Below, piece by piece: positions 9,217-18,536 of a DNA stretch of 64,000 bases. The DNA comes from Pseudotabrizicola algicola (GTDB lineage: Bacteria > Pseudomonadota > Alphaproteobacteria > Rhodobacterales > Rhodobacteraceae): the NCBI RefSeq assembly GCF_010915705.1, contig NZ_JAAIKE010000001.1:620001-684000 (forward strand), written 5' to 3'. Below the pieces are notes generated by a model. That model was not told where the DNA came from and did not search any database. It saw only the letters and a program-made list of their open reading frames with translations. Both the position numbers and the translations under genes were made by a program. Numbering within the stretch: the first letter of the stretch is position 1; each line of letters begins with the position of its first letter.

Positions 9217-10233
9217 ATGTCCTCGCCCGTTGCCCGCGCCACGAAATCCGATCCCGGCCCTGCGCAAAAGCGCTTTGTCTTCGTGCTGCTGGACAAGTTC
9301 ACGATGATGTCCTTCTCGGGGGCCATCGAACCCCTGCGGCTTGCCAATTACGTCGCAGGCAAGACGCTTTACACGTGGATTCTGGCTGGCGAAGGCGGGC
9401 TCGAGGCGACCTGCTCCAACGGCGCCACCTTCAAGCTCGACATCGGTCTGGAAGATGTCGACCGCGACGACACCATCCTCGTATGCGGCGGCATCGACGT
9501 GCAGCGCGCCACCACCAAGGCCGTGGTCAACTGGCTCCGGCGCGAGGCGCGGCGCGGCAATGTGATCGGCGGCATGTGCACCGGGGCCTATGCACTGGCG
9601 AAGGCGGGGCTGCTCGATGGCAAGCGCGCGACAATCCACTGGGAAAACCAGGACGGGTTCTTGGAGGAATTCGAGCATGTCAAGCTGACCAAATCGGTTT
9701 TCGTGATGGACGGAAACCGCCTCAGCACCGCGGGCGGCATCTCCTCCATCGATCTGGTGCTCAAGATCATCGCCGCCGATCATGGTCAGGATCTCGCCAA
9801 TACCGTGGCCGACCTGCTGATCTATTCGAGCATCCGCACCGATCAGGACACGCAGCGCCTGTCGATCCCCACCCGCATCGGCGTGCGCCACCCCAAGCTG
9901 TCACAGGTCATCCAGATGATGGAGGCCAATATCGAAGACCCGCTCTCGCCCGCCGATCTGGCGGATCAGGTGGAAATGTCGACCCGCCAGCTGGAGCGGC
10001 TGTTCCGCCGCTATCTCAACCGCAGCCCCAAGCGCTATTACATGGAACTGCGGCTCGGCAAGGCGCGCAACCTGCTGATGCAGACGGATATGAGCGTGAT
10101 CAACGTGGCGCTGGCCTGCGGTTTTGCCAGCCCGTCGCATTTCTCCAAATGCTACCGCAGCCATTACAACACCACGCCCTACCGCGAGCGCGGCTCTCAG
10201 GCGCCCAGCCAACCCGGACGCCTGTCGATCTGA
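9217..10233 (+). CDS. GlxA family transcriptional regulator (DJ-1/PfpI domain plus AraC HTH)
   Basis: A 338-residue regulator. Residues ~18-190 form a DJ-1/PfpI-like domain (FVLLDKFTMMSFSGAIEPLRLAN, then GGMCTGAYALAKAGLLDGKRATIHWEN with the nucleophile-elbow cysteine GMCTG retained). Residues ~225-325 are an AraC-type double helix-turn-helix (MEANIEDPLSPADLADQ, STRQLERLFRRYL, then VALACGFASPSHFSKCYR). The family includes regulators of glycine betaine and carnitine catabolism (GbdR, CdhR), and a dimethylglycine-dehydrogenase-like gene lies 8 kb downstream, but a direct link is only inference. Convergent with the sugar dehydrogenase gene, 10 bases apart. Confidence 0.88.
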   Translation: MSSPVARATKSDPGPAQKRFVFVLLDKFTMMSFSGAIEPLRLANYVAGKTLYTWILAGEGGLEATCSNGATFKLDIGLEDVDRDDTILVCGGIDVQRATTKAVVNWLRREARRGNVIGGMCTGAYALAKAGLLDGKRATIHWENQDGFLEEFEHVKLTKSVFVMDGNRLSTAGGISSIDLVLKIIAADHGQDLANTVADLLIYSSIRTDQDTQRLSIPTRIGVRHPKLSQVIQMMEANIEDPLSPADLADQVEMSTRQLERLFRRYLNRSPKRYYMELRLGKARNLLMQTDMSVINVALACGFASPSHFSKCYRSHYNTTPYRERGSQAPSQPGRLSI

Positions 10234-10243
10234 CGTTCGCGCC

Positions 10244-11488
10244 TCAGCCCGCTTCGGCGGGGGCAAGGCGGAAGATCGCGCCCTCCAGCACCGACAGGAA
10301 CCAGATCGAGCCGTCGGGGGCCTCGCGCACATCGCGCACGCGTCCGGTTTCCTCGGCCTCGATCCGCTCTTCCTCGAATCCGGTCGGTGCAGCCGTCTCC
10401 ATATCCAGACGTGACAGGAAGCTCTGGTTGAGCGATCCGGTAAACACATCTCCCGCCCATTCCGGCACCAGCGCGCCCGAATAGACGATCATCCCCGAAG
10501 GCGCGATCGACGGGTCCCAGTAATGCGCGGGCTGCTCCATGCCTTCTGCCGCCTGCCCCTCGCCGATGGTGTCGCCGTTGTAATTCACGCCATAGCTGAT
10601 GACAGGCCAGCCATAATTCGCGCCCTCGCGCACCCAGTTCAGCTCGTCGCCGCCCTGCGCGCCATGTTCCACCAGCCAGAGCGTGCCATCCGGCCCGAGG
10701 GCCGCGCCCTGCGCATTGCGGTGTCCGATGGAATAGACTCCTCGCCGCCAGTTCTCCTGCGCCGTGGCCGTCGCCCCCTCGCGCGTCAGATGAATCACGC
10801 TGCCCTCCACCGTTTCAGGGTCCTGCGCCTGCATCCCGTCCGGCCCCGTGCCCCGGTCACCCGTGGTGACAAACACGCTGCCATCCTGCGCCTCGACAAT
10901 CCGGCTGCCGAAATGCCGCCCCCCCGGCAGACCCTCGCCGACATAGAGCATCTCGAACCCTTCGAGCGCGCTGCCATCCTCGGAAAGCCGCCCCTTGCCG
11001 ACCGCCGTGGCAGCGCCGCCATCCACGGCCGCGGCATAAGACAGCCAGACCTCGCGCGATTGCTCGAAATCGCGCGGGACCATCACATCAAGCAAACCGC
11101 CCTGCCCCTCGGCATAGACCTCGGGCACGCCGGTGATGTCCACCCGCTCGCCGCCGCGCAACAGCAGCAGCCGCCCCTCCCGCTCGGTCACAAGGATGCC
11201 GCCGTCGGGCAAAAGACCGATGGCCCAAGGCTCCTCGAACCCGTCCGCGATGCGGCTGATCTCCATCGGTCCCGCCGATGTCTCGATCGTCGTTGCCGCC
11301 GCGCCTTCGCCCGTGCCTTGGCCCCAGGCCATACCCGCCATCAGCGCCAGACCGGAGGCAAGCGCAAGAAGCTGCGCCCCGGCCCCGAAACGCACGGGCA
11401 CCATCGCGGCGGCTGCGGCAAAGCGGCGCGGGCGTTCCGGAGCGGCATGGAGGGGGGCAAAATGGCGGGGGGCGTTCGAACGGGTCAT
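10244..11488 (-). CDS. PQQ-dependent sugar dehydrogenase (aldose sugar dehydrogenase/YliI type)
   Basis: A 414-residue six-bladed beta-propeller dehydrogenase. The first blade EEPWAIGLLPDGGILVTEREGRL, the active-site histidine region GGRHFGSRI, then ARG-like HRNAQGAALGPDGTLWLVEHGAQGGDELN and GANYGWPVISYGVNY are diagnostic of soluble aldose sugar dehydrogenases. A hydrophobic stretch at about residues 37-56, ending AWGQ, suggests export to the periplasm, where these enzymes oxidise sugars and pass electrons to the respiratory chain. The ATG at 11488 has AGGAG 5 bases upstream; the frame is open further upstream to 11617. Acceptor sugar unknown. Confidence 0.9.
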   Translation of the reverse strand: MTRSNAPRHFAPLHAAPERPRRFAAAAAMVPVRFGAGAQLLALASGLALMAGMAWGQGTGEGAAATTIETSAGPMEISRIADGFEEPWAIGLLPDGGILVTEREGRLLLLRGGERVDITGVPEVYAEGQGGLLDVMVPRDFEQSREVWLSYAAAVDGGAATAVGKGRLSEDGSALEGFEMLYVGEGLPGGRHFGSRIVEAQDGSVFVTTGDRGTGPDGMQAQDPETVEGSVIHLTREGATATAQENWRRGVYSIGHRNAQGAALGPDGTLWLVEHGAQGGDELNWVREGANYGWPVISYGVNYNGDTIGEGQAAEGMEQPAHYWDPSIAPSGMIVYSGALVPEWAGDVFTGSLNQSFLSRLDMETAAPTGFEEERIEAEETGRVRDVREAPDGSIWFLSVLEGAIFRLAPAEAG

Positions 11489-11638
11489 CACATCTCCTGA
11501 AATCTGGTGGTGATCGCGGGTGTCCCCCATCAACTTGGGCCTCCGCCGCAAGGTTCCAGCCCCCTCGCGGCACCGTGAGCGGGCGTGAGCGCGAACTCCG
11601 CCCCCCGCCGCCCGCATCCAGCCCGCGACACGGCACAG

Positions 11639-11655
11639 GTTGACGCAACGTCAAC
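11639..11655. promoter_or_regulatory. Palindrome upstream of the branched-chain amino acid transport operon
   Basis: A perfect dyad GTTGACG-CAA-CGTCAAC stands 92 bases before the binding-protein start at 11748 and is the only strong palindrome in that interval. It is a candidate operator for the transport operon or for the divergent sugar dehydrogenase gene. The cognate regulator is unknown. Confidence 0.45.
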
Positions 11656-11747
11656 CGCTAAAAATCACGGCGACAATGCGCTTTTCTTTTGCCACACCCG
11701 CAACTAACCTCTGGCGCAGGATAACGATCCGACATGGGAGACATTCA

Positions 11748-12929
11748 ATGAAAAAACTGCTTCTTGCCACCGCCGCTTCCGCGCTTGTTGCCGGGGCTGC
11801 TTCGGCTGAAGATATCAAGATGGGCATCATCCTCGGCTTCACCGGCCCGCTGGAATCCATCACCCCGAACATGGCAACCGGCGCCGAACTCGCCATCAGC
11901 GAAGTGAACGGCTCGGGCAAGTTCGCGCTTGGCAACGTCGTTCCGGTCCGCGCCGACTCGACCTGCATCGACGCAGCCGCTGCCACCGCCGCGGCTGACC
12001 GTCTGGTCACCGCCGAAGGCATCAAGGCCATCATGGGCGCAGACTGCTCGGGCGTGACCGGCGCCATCCTGCAAAACGTGGCACGCACCAATGGCGTTGC
12101 CATGATCTCGCCCTCGGCCACCTCGCCTGCGCTCTCGACCGCAGAAGATGACGGCCTGTTCTTCCGCACCGCCCCGTCCGATGCGCGTCAGGGCGTCGTG
12201 ATGACCGAAATCCTGATGGACAAGGGCATCAAGACCGTCGCGCTGACCTACACCAACAACGACTATGGCAAGGGCCTTGCCGACAGCTTCGCCGAAGCCT
12301 TCACGGCAGCAGGCGGCACCGTCACCATCAACGCCCCGCACGAAGACGACAAGGCCGACTATTCGGCAGAAGTCGCCTCGCTCGCCTCGGCTGGCGGTGA
12401 AGTGCTGGTCGTCGCGGGCTACACCGACAAGGGCGGCAAGTCGATCATCCAGGCCTCGCTCGATTCGGGTGCCTTCGACACCTTCGTGCTGCCCGACGGC
12501 ATGGTCGGCCAGAAACTGGTGGATGACATCGGCGCAGGCCTGAACGGCTCGTTCGGCCAGTATCCGGGCACCGACAGCCAGGGCGCGGAACTGTTCCAGG
12601 GCCTCGCAACCGCTGCCGGCTTCGATGGCACCTCGGCCTTCGCACCCGAATCCTATGACGCCGCCGCGCTGATCATGCTGGCGATGGCCGCTGCCGGGTC
12701 GACCGACTCGAAAGAATGGTCCACCAAGGTGATGGATCTGGCCAACGCCCCGGGCGAGCCGATCCTGCCGGGTGAACTGGGCAAGGCGCTGGAACTGATC
12801 GCCGCAGGCACCGACATCGACTATGTCGGCGCAACGGCTGTCGAACTCATCGGGCCGGGCGAAAGCGCGGGCAACTACCGCGAGATCGAGATCAAGGACG
12901 GCAAGATCGAAACCGTCCGGTTCCGTTGA
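11748..12929 (+). CDS. Branched-chain amino acid-type ABC transporter substrate-binding protein
   Basis: A 393-residue periplasmic binding protein of the LivJ/LivK fold (Peripla_BP_6). A clear signal peptide (MKKLLLATAASALVAGAASA, cut after ASA) precedes IKMGIILGFTGPLESITPNM and the ligand-binding region MGADCSGVTGA...ISPSATSPALS. It starts at the ATG at 11748, behind GGGAG. It heads an operon with two ATPases and two permeases, all on the same strand. The bound ligand could be leucine/isoleucine/valine or another amide or urea-like compound, because the family is broad. Confidence 0.93.
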   Translation: MKKLLLATAASALVAGAASAEDIKMGIILGFTGPLESITPNMATGAELAISEVNGSGKFALGNVVPVRADSTCIDAAAATAAADRLVTAEGIKAIMGADCSGVTGAILQNVARTNGVAMISPSATSPALSTAEDDGLFFRTAPSDARQGVVMTEILMDKGIKTVALTYTNNDYGKGLADSFAEAFTAAGGTVTINAPHEDDKADYSAEVASLASAGGEVLVVAGYTDKGGKSIIQASLDSGAFDTFVLPDGMVGQKLVDDIGAGLNGSFGQYPGTDSQGAELFQGLATAAGFDGTSAFAPESYDAAALIMLAMAAAGSTDSKEWSTKVMDLANAPGEPILPGELGKALELIAAGTDIDYVGATAVELIGPGESAGNYREIEIKDGKIETVRFR

Positions 12930-12953
12930 TCGCGGCCTGACATGAACCAAGCA

Positions 12954-12977
12954 CGGCCCGGAGAGCGCTCCGGGCCG
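12954..12977 (+). terminator. Hairpin between binding protein and ATPase genes (attenuator-like)
   Basis: A perfect 10-bp stem CGGCCCGGAG/CTCCGGGCCG with loop AGCG, without a proper T run. Such a hairpin after the binding-protein gene commonly stabilises its mRNA and reduces read-through to the ATPase and permease genes, giving excess binding protein. Confidence 0.6.
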
Positions 12978-13045
12978 TTGCCATAAGACAAAGCCTTCGC
13001 GCCCGAAAAATCCGGACCCAGCGACGGAAGGCACAGGGGATAAGA

Positions 13046-13828
13046 ATGATCCAGGTCGAAAACCTTCACCGCCATTTTGGCGGTTTTCGCGCGGTTGACG
13101 GCGCGTCTCTCTCGATAGAGACGGGTTCCATCACCGGGCTGATCGGGCCGAATGGCGCGGGCAAGACCACCTTGTTCAACGTGGTGGCCGGACGCCTGAA
13201 ACCGACCAGCGGCACCGTGCGCATGGCGGGCGAGGACATCACCGGCCTGCCGCCGCACGAACTCTTCCACAAGGGGCTGCTGCGCACCTTCCAGATCGCG
13301 CATGAATTCGGCTCGATGTCCTGCGTAGAGAACCTGATGATGGTGCCGGGCGCGCAGATGGGCGAGACGCTGTGGAACGCATGGTTCCGGCGCGGCGCGG
13401 TGCGGGCCGAGGAAGAGCGCCTGCGCGAAAAGGCGCATGATGTGCTGAAATTCCTGACGATCGACCATCTGGCCGACCAGAAGGCCAGCCAGATCTCGGG
13501 CGGGCAGAAAAAGCTCTTGGAACTGGGGCGCACGATGATGGTCGATGCGCGGATCGTGTTTCTCGACGAGGTGGGCGCGGGCGTGAACCGCACCCTTCTG
13601 AACACCATCGGCGATGCCATCGTGCGGCTCAATCAGGAACGCGGCTACACCTTCTGCGTGATCGAGCATGACATGGATTTCATCGGCCGCCTGTGCAACC
13701 CGGTGATCTGCATGGCCGAAGGCAAGGTGCTGGCGCAAGGCACCGTGGATGAGGTCAAGAACGACGAACGGGTGATCGAGGCCTATCTGGGCACCGGCCT
13801 GAAGAACAAGGTGGTGGCACATGGCTGA
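13046..13828 (+). CDS. livG: ABC transporter ATP-binding protein, LivG type
   Basis: A 260-residue ATPase of the branched-chain amino acid importer. Walker A is GPNGAGKTT, the signature motif is ISGGQKKLLELGR, and the H-loop is in CVIEHDMDFIG. The Walker B reads FLDEVGAG rather than the usual FLDEPAAG, a small oddity next to the catalytic glutamate. The C-terminal EAYLGTG ending is typical of LivG. It overlaps livF by 8 bases, indicating coupled translation. Confidence 0.93.
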   Translation: MIQVENLHRHFGGFRAVDGASLSIETGSITGLIGPNGAGKTTLFNVVAGRLKPTSGTVRMAGEDITGLPPHELFHKGLLRTFQIAHEFGSMSCVENLMMVPGAQMGETLWNAWFRRGAVRAEEERLREKAHDVLKFLTIDHLADQKASQISGGQKKLLELGRTMMVDARIVFLDEVGAGVNRTLLNTIGDAIVRLNQERGYTFCVIEHDMDFIGRLCNPVICMAEGKVLAQGTVDEVKNDERVIEAYLGTGLKNKVVAHG

Positions 13829-14531
13829 ACCATTTCTGATCGGGGATGCGATGACCGGCGGCTACGGCGGGGCCGACATCCTGCACGGCTGCACCATCGC
13901 TGTGGAACCGGGCGAGATCGCCGTCATCGTCGGCCCCAACGGCGCGGGCAAATCGACCGCCATGAAGGCGGTCTTCGGCATGCTCAAGCTGCGCGGCGGC
14001 GCGGTCCGGCTCAAGGGTGAGGATATCACCACCCTGACGCCGCAGGCCCGCGTGGCCAAGGGCATGGCCTTCGTGCCGCAGACCAGCAACATCTTCACCT
14101 CGATGACCGTCGAGGAGAACCTCGAAATGGGTGCCTTCCTGCGCCGCGACGACATCAGGGGCACGATGGAACAGGTCTACGGCCTTTTCCCCATCCTCAA
14201 GGAAAAGCGCCTGCAACCCGCCGGAGAGCTTTCGGGCGGCCAACGCCAGCAGGTCGCCGTGGGCCGCGCGCTGATGACCCAGCCTTCGGTCCTCATGCTC
14301 GACGAGCCGACCGCAGGCGTCAGCCCCATCGTGATGGACGAACTCTTCGACCGCATCATCGAGGTGGCGCGCTCGGGCATCTCCATCCTGATGGTGGAAC
14401 AGAACGCCCGTCAGGCGCTGGAGATCGCCGACAAGGGCTATGTTCTGGTGCAGGGCGCCAACCGCTTCACCGGCACCGGACAGGCCCTTCTGGCCGACCC
14501 GGACGTGCGCAAATCCTTCCTCGGGGGCTGA
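13821..14531 (+). CDS. livF: ABC transporter ATP-binding protein, LivF type
   Basis: A 236-residue second ATPase of the importer. Walker A is GPNGAGKST, the signature LSGGQRQQVAVGRAL, Walker B VLMLDEPTAGVSP, and the H-loop region reads LMVEQNARQALE, where a Q follows E as is usual in LivF. It pairs with LivG to drive the LivH/LivM permease. Four bases separate it from livH. Confidence 0.93.
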   Translation: MAEPFLIGDAMTGGYGGADILHGCTIAVEPGEIAVIVGPNGAGKSTAMKAVFGMLKLRGGAVRLKGEDITTLTPQARVAKGMAFVPQTSNIFTSMTVEENLEMGAFLRRDDIRGTMEQVYGLFPILKEKRLQPAGELSGGQRQQVAVGRALMTQPSVLMLDEPTAGVSPIVMDELFDRIIEVARSGISILMVEQNARQALEIADKGYVLVQGANRFTGTGQALLADPDVRKSFLGG

Positions 14532-14534
14532 TCC

Positions 14535-15545
14535 ATGGATATCCTGAACGCCCTCGTGGCCTTTCTCAACTTCGTCTTCATCCCCGGTCTGGCCTACGGC
14601 GCGCAACTGGCGCTCGGCGCGCTCGGGGCCACGCTGATCTATTCCATCCTGCGCTTTTCCAACTTCGCGCATGGTGACACGATGGCGATCGGCACCGTTT
14701 TCGTGATCCTGCTGACATGGGGCCTGCAATCCGTGGGCGTCAGCTTCGGCCCGCTGCCGACCGCCCTTCTGGCGCTGCCCTTCGGCATCGTGCTCACCGC
14801 GATCCTGTTGCTGGCCACCGACCGCGCCGTCTACCGCTACTACCGCCGCGTCAAGGCCGCGCCCGTCATCCTCGTGATGGCCTCGCTGGGCGTCATGTTC
14901 ATCCTGAACGGCATCACCCGCTTCATCATCGGCACCAGTGACATCAGCTTCACCGATGGCGAGCGCTTCATCCTGACCGCAGGTGATTTCCGGGCCGCCA
15001 CCGGCCTCGCCGAGGGGCTTGCCATCCGCACCACCCAAGGCGTCACCGTCGTGGTGGCGCTGATCGCGGTGGGCCTCCTGTTCTGGTTCCTGCAAAAGAC
15101 CCGCACCGGCAAATCCATGCGCGCCTTTTCCGACAACGAGGATCTGGCGCTCCTGTCCGGCATCAACCCCGACCGCGTGGTCACCGTGACCTGGATCGTT
15201 GCGGCAGCCCTCGCCACCACCGCAGGCACGCTCTACGGCCTCGACAAGGGCTTCAGCCCCTTCACCTATTTCCAACTGCTGCTGCCCATCTTCGCCGCCG
15301 CCATCGTCGGCGGCCTCGGCAGCCCCATCGGCGCCATCGCGGGCGGCTTTGTCATCGCCTTCTCCGAGGTGATGGTCACCTACGCGTGGAAAAAGGTCGT
15401 GACCTACCTGCTGCCCGACTCCCTCGCGCCCGAAGGGCTCGTGCAACTGATGTCGACCGATTACAAATTCGCGGTCAGCTTCGTCATACTGATCATCGTG
15501 CTGCTGGTGATGCCCACCGGCCTGTTCAAAGGAAAATCGATATGA
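14535..15545 (+). CDS. livH: Branched-chain amino acid ABC transporter permease, LivH type
   Basis: A 336-residue inner-membrane permease with about eight hydrophobic segments. The first segment continues into LGALGATLIYSILRFSNFAHGD, the LivH hallmark, and the coupling region LSGINPDRVVTVTWIVAAALATTAGTLYGL is present. It overlaps livM by 4 bases (ATGA). Confidence 0.93.
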   Translation: MDILNALVAFLNFVFIPGLAYGAQLALGALGATLIYSILRFSNFAHGDTMAIGTVFVILLTWGLQSVGVSFGPLPTALLALPFGIVLTAILLLATDRAVYRYYRRVKAAPVILVMASLGVMFILNGITRFIIGTSDISFTDGERFILTAGDFRAATGLAEGLAIRTTQGVTVVVALIAVGLLFWFLQKTRTGKSMRAFSDNEDLALLSGINPDRVVTVTWIVAAALATTAGTLYGLDKGFSPFTYFQLLLPIFAAAIVGGLGSPIGAIAGGFVIAFSEVMVTYAWKKVVTYLLPDSLAPEGLVQLMSTDYKFAVSFVILIIVLLVMPTGLFKGKSI

Positions 15546-16888
15546 GCGGCGCACCAGCCACCCCTTCGATGACCGCCGCCGCCCCCGCGCAAGGGCCGGC
15601 CCGCGCCCTCTTGCTGGCCGCATTCGTCGCCATGCTCTTCATCGGCACCGGCCTGTTCCAGAGCTGGACGCTGGCGCTCCTGATCGTCAACATGGCGCTG
15701 GTGTCCTCGATCATGGCGCTGGGGGTCAACATCCAGTGGGGCTATGCGGGGCTGTTCTCGGTGGGCACCATGGGCTTTGTCGCCCTTGGCGGCCTCTCGG
15801 TCGTCCTCGTCTCCTCTGCCCCCGCGCCGGGCGGCTGGGCCGCAGGTGGGCCCGGCATCCTCCTCGGCCTGATGATGGGGGCGGCGACCATCGCCGCCGC
15901 CGTGATGGCGGCCGCGAAACTGCCCAAGGGCCGCATCCGCACCCTTGGCGTCGCCGCGATCCTGATCGTCGGCTTCCTGATCTTCCGCGGCATCTTCGAC
16001 CCCGCCGTGCAGGCGGTCGAGGCGAACAACCCCGCCGCCCACGGCAACCTCGGCGGCCTCGGCCTGCCCGTGCTGCTGGCCTGGCCGGTCGGTGGCCTGC
16101 TCGCCGCCGCCGCCGCATGGGCCATCGGCAAGACCGCGCTCGGCCTGCGCTCCGACTACCTCGCCATCGCCACGCTCGGCATCGCCGAGATCATCCTCGC
16201 CGTCCTCAAGAACGAGGACTGGCTGGCGCGCGGCGTCAAGAACGTCATCTCCCTGCCGCGCCCCGTGCCCTACGAGGTCGACCTGCAACGCAGCCAGGCC
16301 TTCCTGAACTGGGCAAGCTCGTGGGGGTTCGACCCGATCACCGCCTCCTCCATCGTGGTGCGGCTGATGTATACCGGCCTCTTTGCCATCGTGCTCCTCG
16401 CGCTGATCTGGCTGTCGCAAGCCGCCCTGCACAGCCCCTGGGGCCGCATGATGCGCGCGATCCGCGACAATGAAGTCTCGGCCGAGGCGATGGGCAAGGA
16501 CGTGACCCGCCGCCACCTGCAGGTCTTCATCCTCGGCAGCGCGGTGATCGGGATTGCAGGCGCGATGATGACCACGCTCGACGGCCAGCTCACCCCCGGC
16601 TCCTACTCGCCGCTGCGCTTCACCTTCCTGATCTGGGTGATGGTCATCGTGGGCGGGTCGGGCAACAACTGGGGCTCGGTCCTCGGCGGCTTCCTGATCT
16701 GGTGGCTCTGGGTGATGGTGGAACCGATCGGCAACTGGGCGATGACGGTGATCACCACCGGCATGGCCGATGGCTGGCTCAAGGGCCATCTCATCAACTC
16801 CGCCGCCCATATGCGCCTGCTCACGATGGGGATCATCCTGCTTCTGGTGCTGCGCTTTGCCCCCAAGGGCCTGCTGCCCGAAAGATAA
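15542..16888 (+). CDS. livM: Branched-chain amino acid ABC transporter permease, LivM type
   Basis: A 448-residue inner-membrane permease. The N-terminal LivM pattern (LNLQWGYAGL-like NIQWGYAGLFSVGTMGFVALGG) and the coupling helix region RAIRDNEVSAEAMGKDVTRRHLQVFILGSAVIGIAGAM are clear. It is longer than many LivM proteins because of an extra membrane pair at about residues 100-175 (GPGILLGLMMGAATIAAAVM and LGVAAILIVGFLIF, with a loop to the DPAVQ segment). The last residues, LRFAPKGLLPER, are the normal family end. It closes the operon; an inverted repeat follows within 55 bases. Confidence 0.92.
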   Translation: MSGAPATPSMTAAAPAQGPARALLLAAFVAMLFIGTGLFQSWTLALLIVNMALVSSIMALGVNIQWGYAGLFSVGTMGFVALGGLSVVLVSSAPAPGGWAAGGPGILLGLMMGAATIAAAVMAAAKLPKGRIRTLGVAAILIVGFLIFRGIFDPAVQAVEANNPAAHGNLGGLGLPVLLAWPVGGLLAAAAAWAIGKTALGLRSDYLAIATLGIAEIILAVLKNEDWLARGVKNVISLPRPVPYEVDLQRSQAFLNWASSWGFDPITASSIVVRLMYTGLFAIVLLALIWLSQAALHSPWGRMMRAIRDNEVSAEAMGKDVTRRHLQVFILGSAVIGIAGAMMTTLDGQLTPGSYSPLRFTFLIWVMVIVGGSGNNWGSVLGGFLIWWLWVMVEPIGNWAMTVITTGMADGWLKGHLINSAAHMRLLTMGIILLLVLRFAPKGLLPER

Positions 16889-16942
16889 CAGCCCGGCCCC
16901 TGCCTGCGTCGACGCGACGTAGCGCAGCGCATGGCACGACCC

Positions 16943-17028
16943 GCGCCGCCTCCGGCGGGAGTATTTGGAAAGCAGCAAATCCATGATGGGCTTGCCCCTT
17001 TCTGAAATGCTCCCGCCGGAGGCGGCGC
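16943..17028. repeat. Long inverted repeat after the liv operon (REP-like)
   Basis: Two 24-base arms at 16943-16966 and 17005-17028 are inverse complements with one mismatch; each contains the core GCCTCCGGCGGGAG followed by TATTT or CATTT. Such elements recur in intergenic DNA of Rhodobacteraceae. It may also end the liv transcript. The rest of the gap 16889-17176 shows no gene. Confidence 0.7.
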
Positions 17029-17176
17029 GCATTCTGGCGGACGCGCGGCGCTGGCCGGCCTTGCGCAAGCCTGCCCCCTTGCCGTTCGCGCCGTCCGCCC
17101 GCTGTTTCCATCCGGCCCCGACCGGGCTATACCCCGGTCTGGCGGCGGCACATGCGCTGCGGAAAGGGCAACAGCC

Positions 17177-17776
17177 ATGCTGTGGGAGATCCGAAACCTC
17201 ATGCGACCCGCCCTGTCCGTGGTCGACATGATTCCGAACGTCCACCGCACGCCCGCGCTGGCCAGTCTGCGCCGCGCCGTGCGCGACGGTCGGCCCGCCA
17301 CACTCCGGCTGACCGACGAAGAGCGCGAGCTTGCCTTTCACGATGCCCAAGTGACGCTGACCTCGCCCATCGGGGCGCGCATCCTGCGCATCCTGCATGA
17401 CGGCGGCAGCCTCAAGCTGAAGAAGCCGCCTGCGAAGGCGCTGCCCAACCTCGACGCCTATATCGCCACCGAAGCCGCCTTTCGCGCCGATGTCGCGCGG
17501 ATCATCGCGGCCGACACGGCACAGCGCGCCCGTCTGGCCCAGATCATCGCCGACCCCGCCTGCGCGCGCGCGGAAGAGATAACTCCGGCCCTGATCGACA
17601 AGGTGTTCTCGGCGCGGCTCGGCCACAGCGCCACCGGCACGCTGAAGATCGGCGGCCTGCTCTGCCATCGCAGACTGGTGCCCGCCGACCCCAGCGACCG
17701 CATCCGCGCCGAAGCCGACTTCACCTGTGGCTGGACCGACGCCAATGGTCAGGTGCATGGCGATGCCCGTCTCTAG
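17177..17776 (+). CDS. Hypothetical protein
   Basis: A 199-residue soluble protein that I do not recognise. Codon use matches the neighbours and AAAGGG lies 9 bases before the ATG at 17177, so it is probably real. The middle (about 90-150) is predicted mostly helical (FRADVARIIAADTAQRARLAQIIADPA), and the end carries DFTCGWTDANGQVHGDARL. It precedes the histidine phosphatase gene on the same strand by 55 bases, so the two may be co-transcribed. Confidence 0.6.
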   Translation: MLWEIRNLMRPALSVVDMIPNVHRTPALASLRRAVRDGRPATLRLTDEERELAFHDAQVTLTSPIGARILRILHDGGSLKLKKPPAKALPNLDAYIATEAAFRADVARIIAADTAQRARLAQIIADPACARAEEITPALIDKVFSARLGHSATGTLKIGGLLCHRRLVPADPSDRIRAEADFTCGWTDANGQVHGDARL

Positions 17777-17830
17777 CCGCCACCCGGGCCGGCCAATGCC
17801 CGCGGCGGCGATCCGGCTACGGGGCATGGG

Positions 17831-18430
17831 ATGACAGGGACCGTCCGTTATCTGACCCATCCGCAAGTGCAGATAGACCCATCGTTGGACGTGCGGCATT
17901 GGTCGCTGAACACGCTTGGCGCGGCGCGCGTGGCGGCGCTCTGCGCGCAGCCCGGCCAGTTGCGGGCCACCACCCGCGTGATCAGCAGCACCGAGACCAA
18001 GGCGCTGGAAACAGCGCTGCCTCTGGCGCGCGCCTTGGGGGTTACGCCCGAACTCCGCCACGGCATGCATGAAAACGACCGCAGCGCCACCGGCTACCTG
18101 CCGCCGCCAGAGTTTGAACAGGTGGCTGACGCGTTCTTTGCGCAGCCGGACACCAGCATTCGCGGATGGGAAACCGCCCGCGCCGCGCAAGCGCGCATTC
18201 TGGCCGAGGTGAACGACTGCCCTTGCGCTGCCGATCAGGGCGATGTGCTGTTTGTCGGGCATGGCGCGGTCGGCACCCTGCTCTATTGCGCCCTCGCGGG
18301 GCTGCCGATTGACCGCCGCCACGATCAAGGCCCCGGCGGCGGCGGGTGCTGGTTTGCCTTTGACAGGACGAGGCGCCAACCCGCAGGCGGTTGGCGTCCG
18401 CTCGAGGCGCTTTTGTCCGCCGACCGCTAG
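17831..18430 (+). CDS. Histidine phosphatase family protein
   Basis: A 199-residue member of the phosphoglycerate mutase-like superfamily. The usual RHG catalytic motif is replaced by YLTHPQVQ, in which the histidine is retained; the second arginine-bearing stretch STETKALETALPLARALG and the second catalytic histidine in VLFVGHGAVGTLL are present. This variant (THP in place of RHG) occurs in a branch of the family. The substrate, a phosphomonoester, is unknown. Confidence 0.82.
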   Translation: MTGTVRYLTHPQVQIDPSLDVRHWSLNTLGAARVAALCAQPGQLRATTRVISSTETKALETALPLARALGVTPELRHGMHENDRSATGYLPPPEFEQVADAFFAQPDTSIRGWETARAAQARILAEVNDCPCAADQGDVLFVGHGAVGTLLYCALAGLPIDRRHDQGPGGGGCWFAFDRTRRQPAGGWRPLEALLSADR

Positions 18431-18536
18431 CCACCCGGCAACGCGCACCACATCTGCGACATTTCCTGTCGCATGCGGACATGCCGCCCGCGCGCCGCGC
18501 CGCCACTCTGCCCGCACAAGGCAAGGGAGTCCTGCA

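Noticed and set aside
15461-18517. A 1018-residue open frame on the minus strand opposite livM and its neighbours
   Set aside because: It is the shadow of high-GC codons of the true genes; its sequence is low-complexity in His, Gly and Asp, and family motifs are on the other strand.
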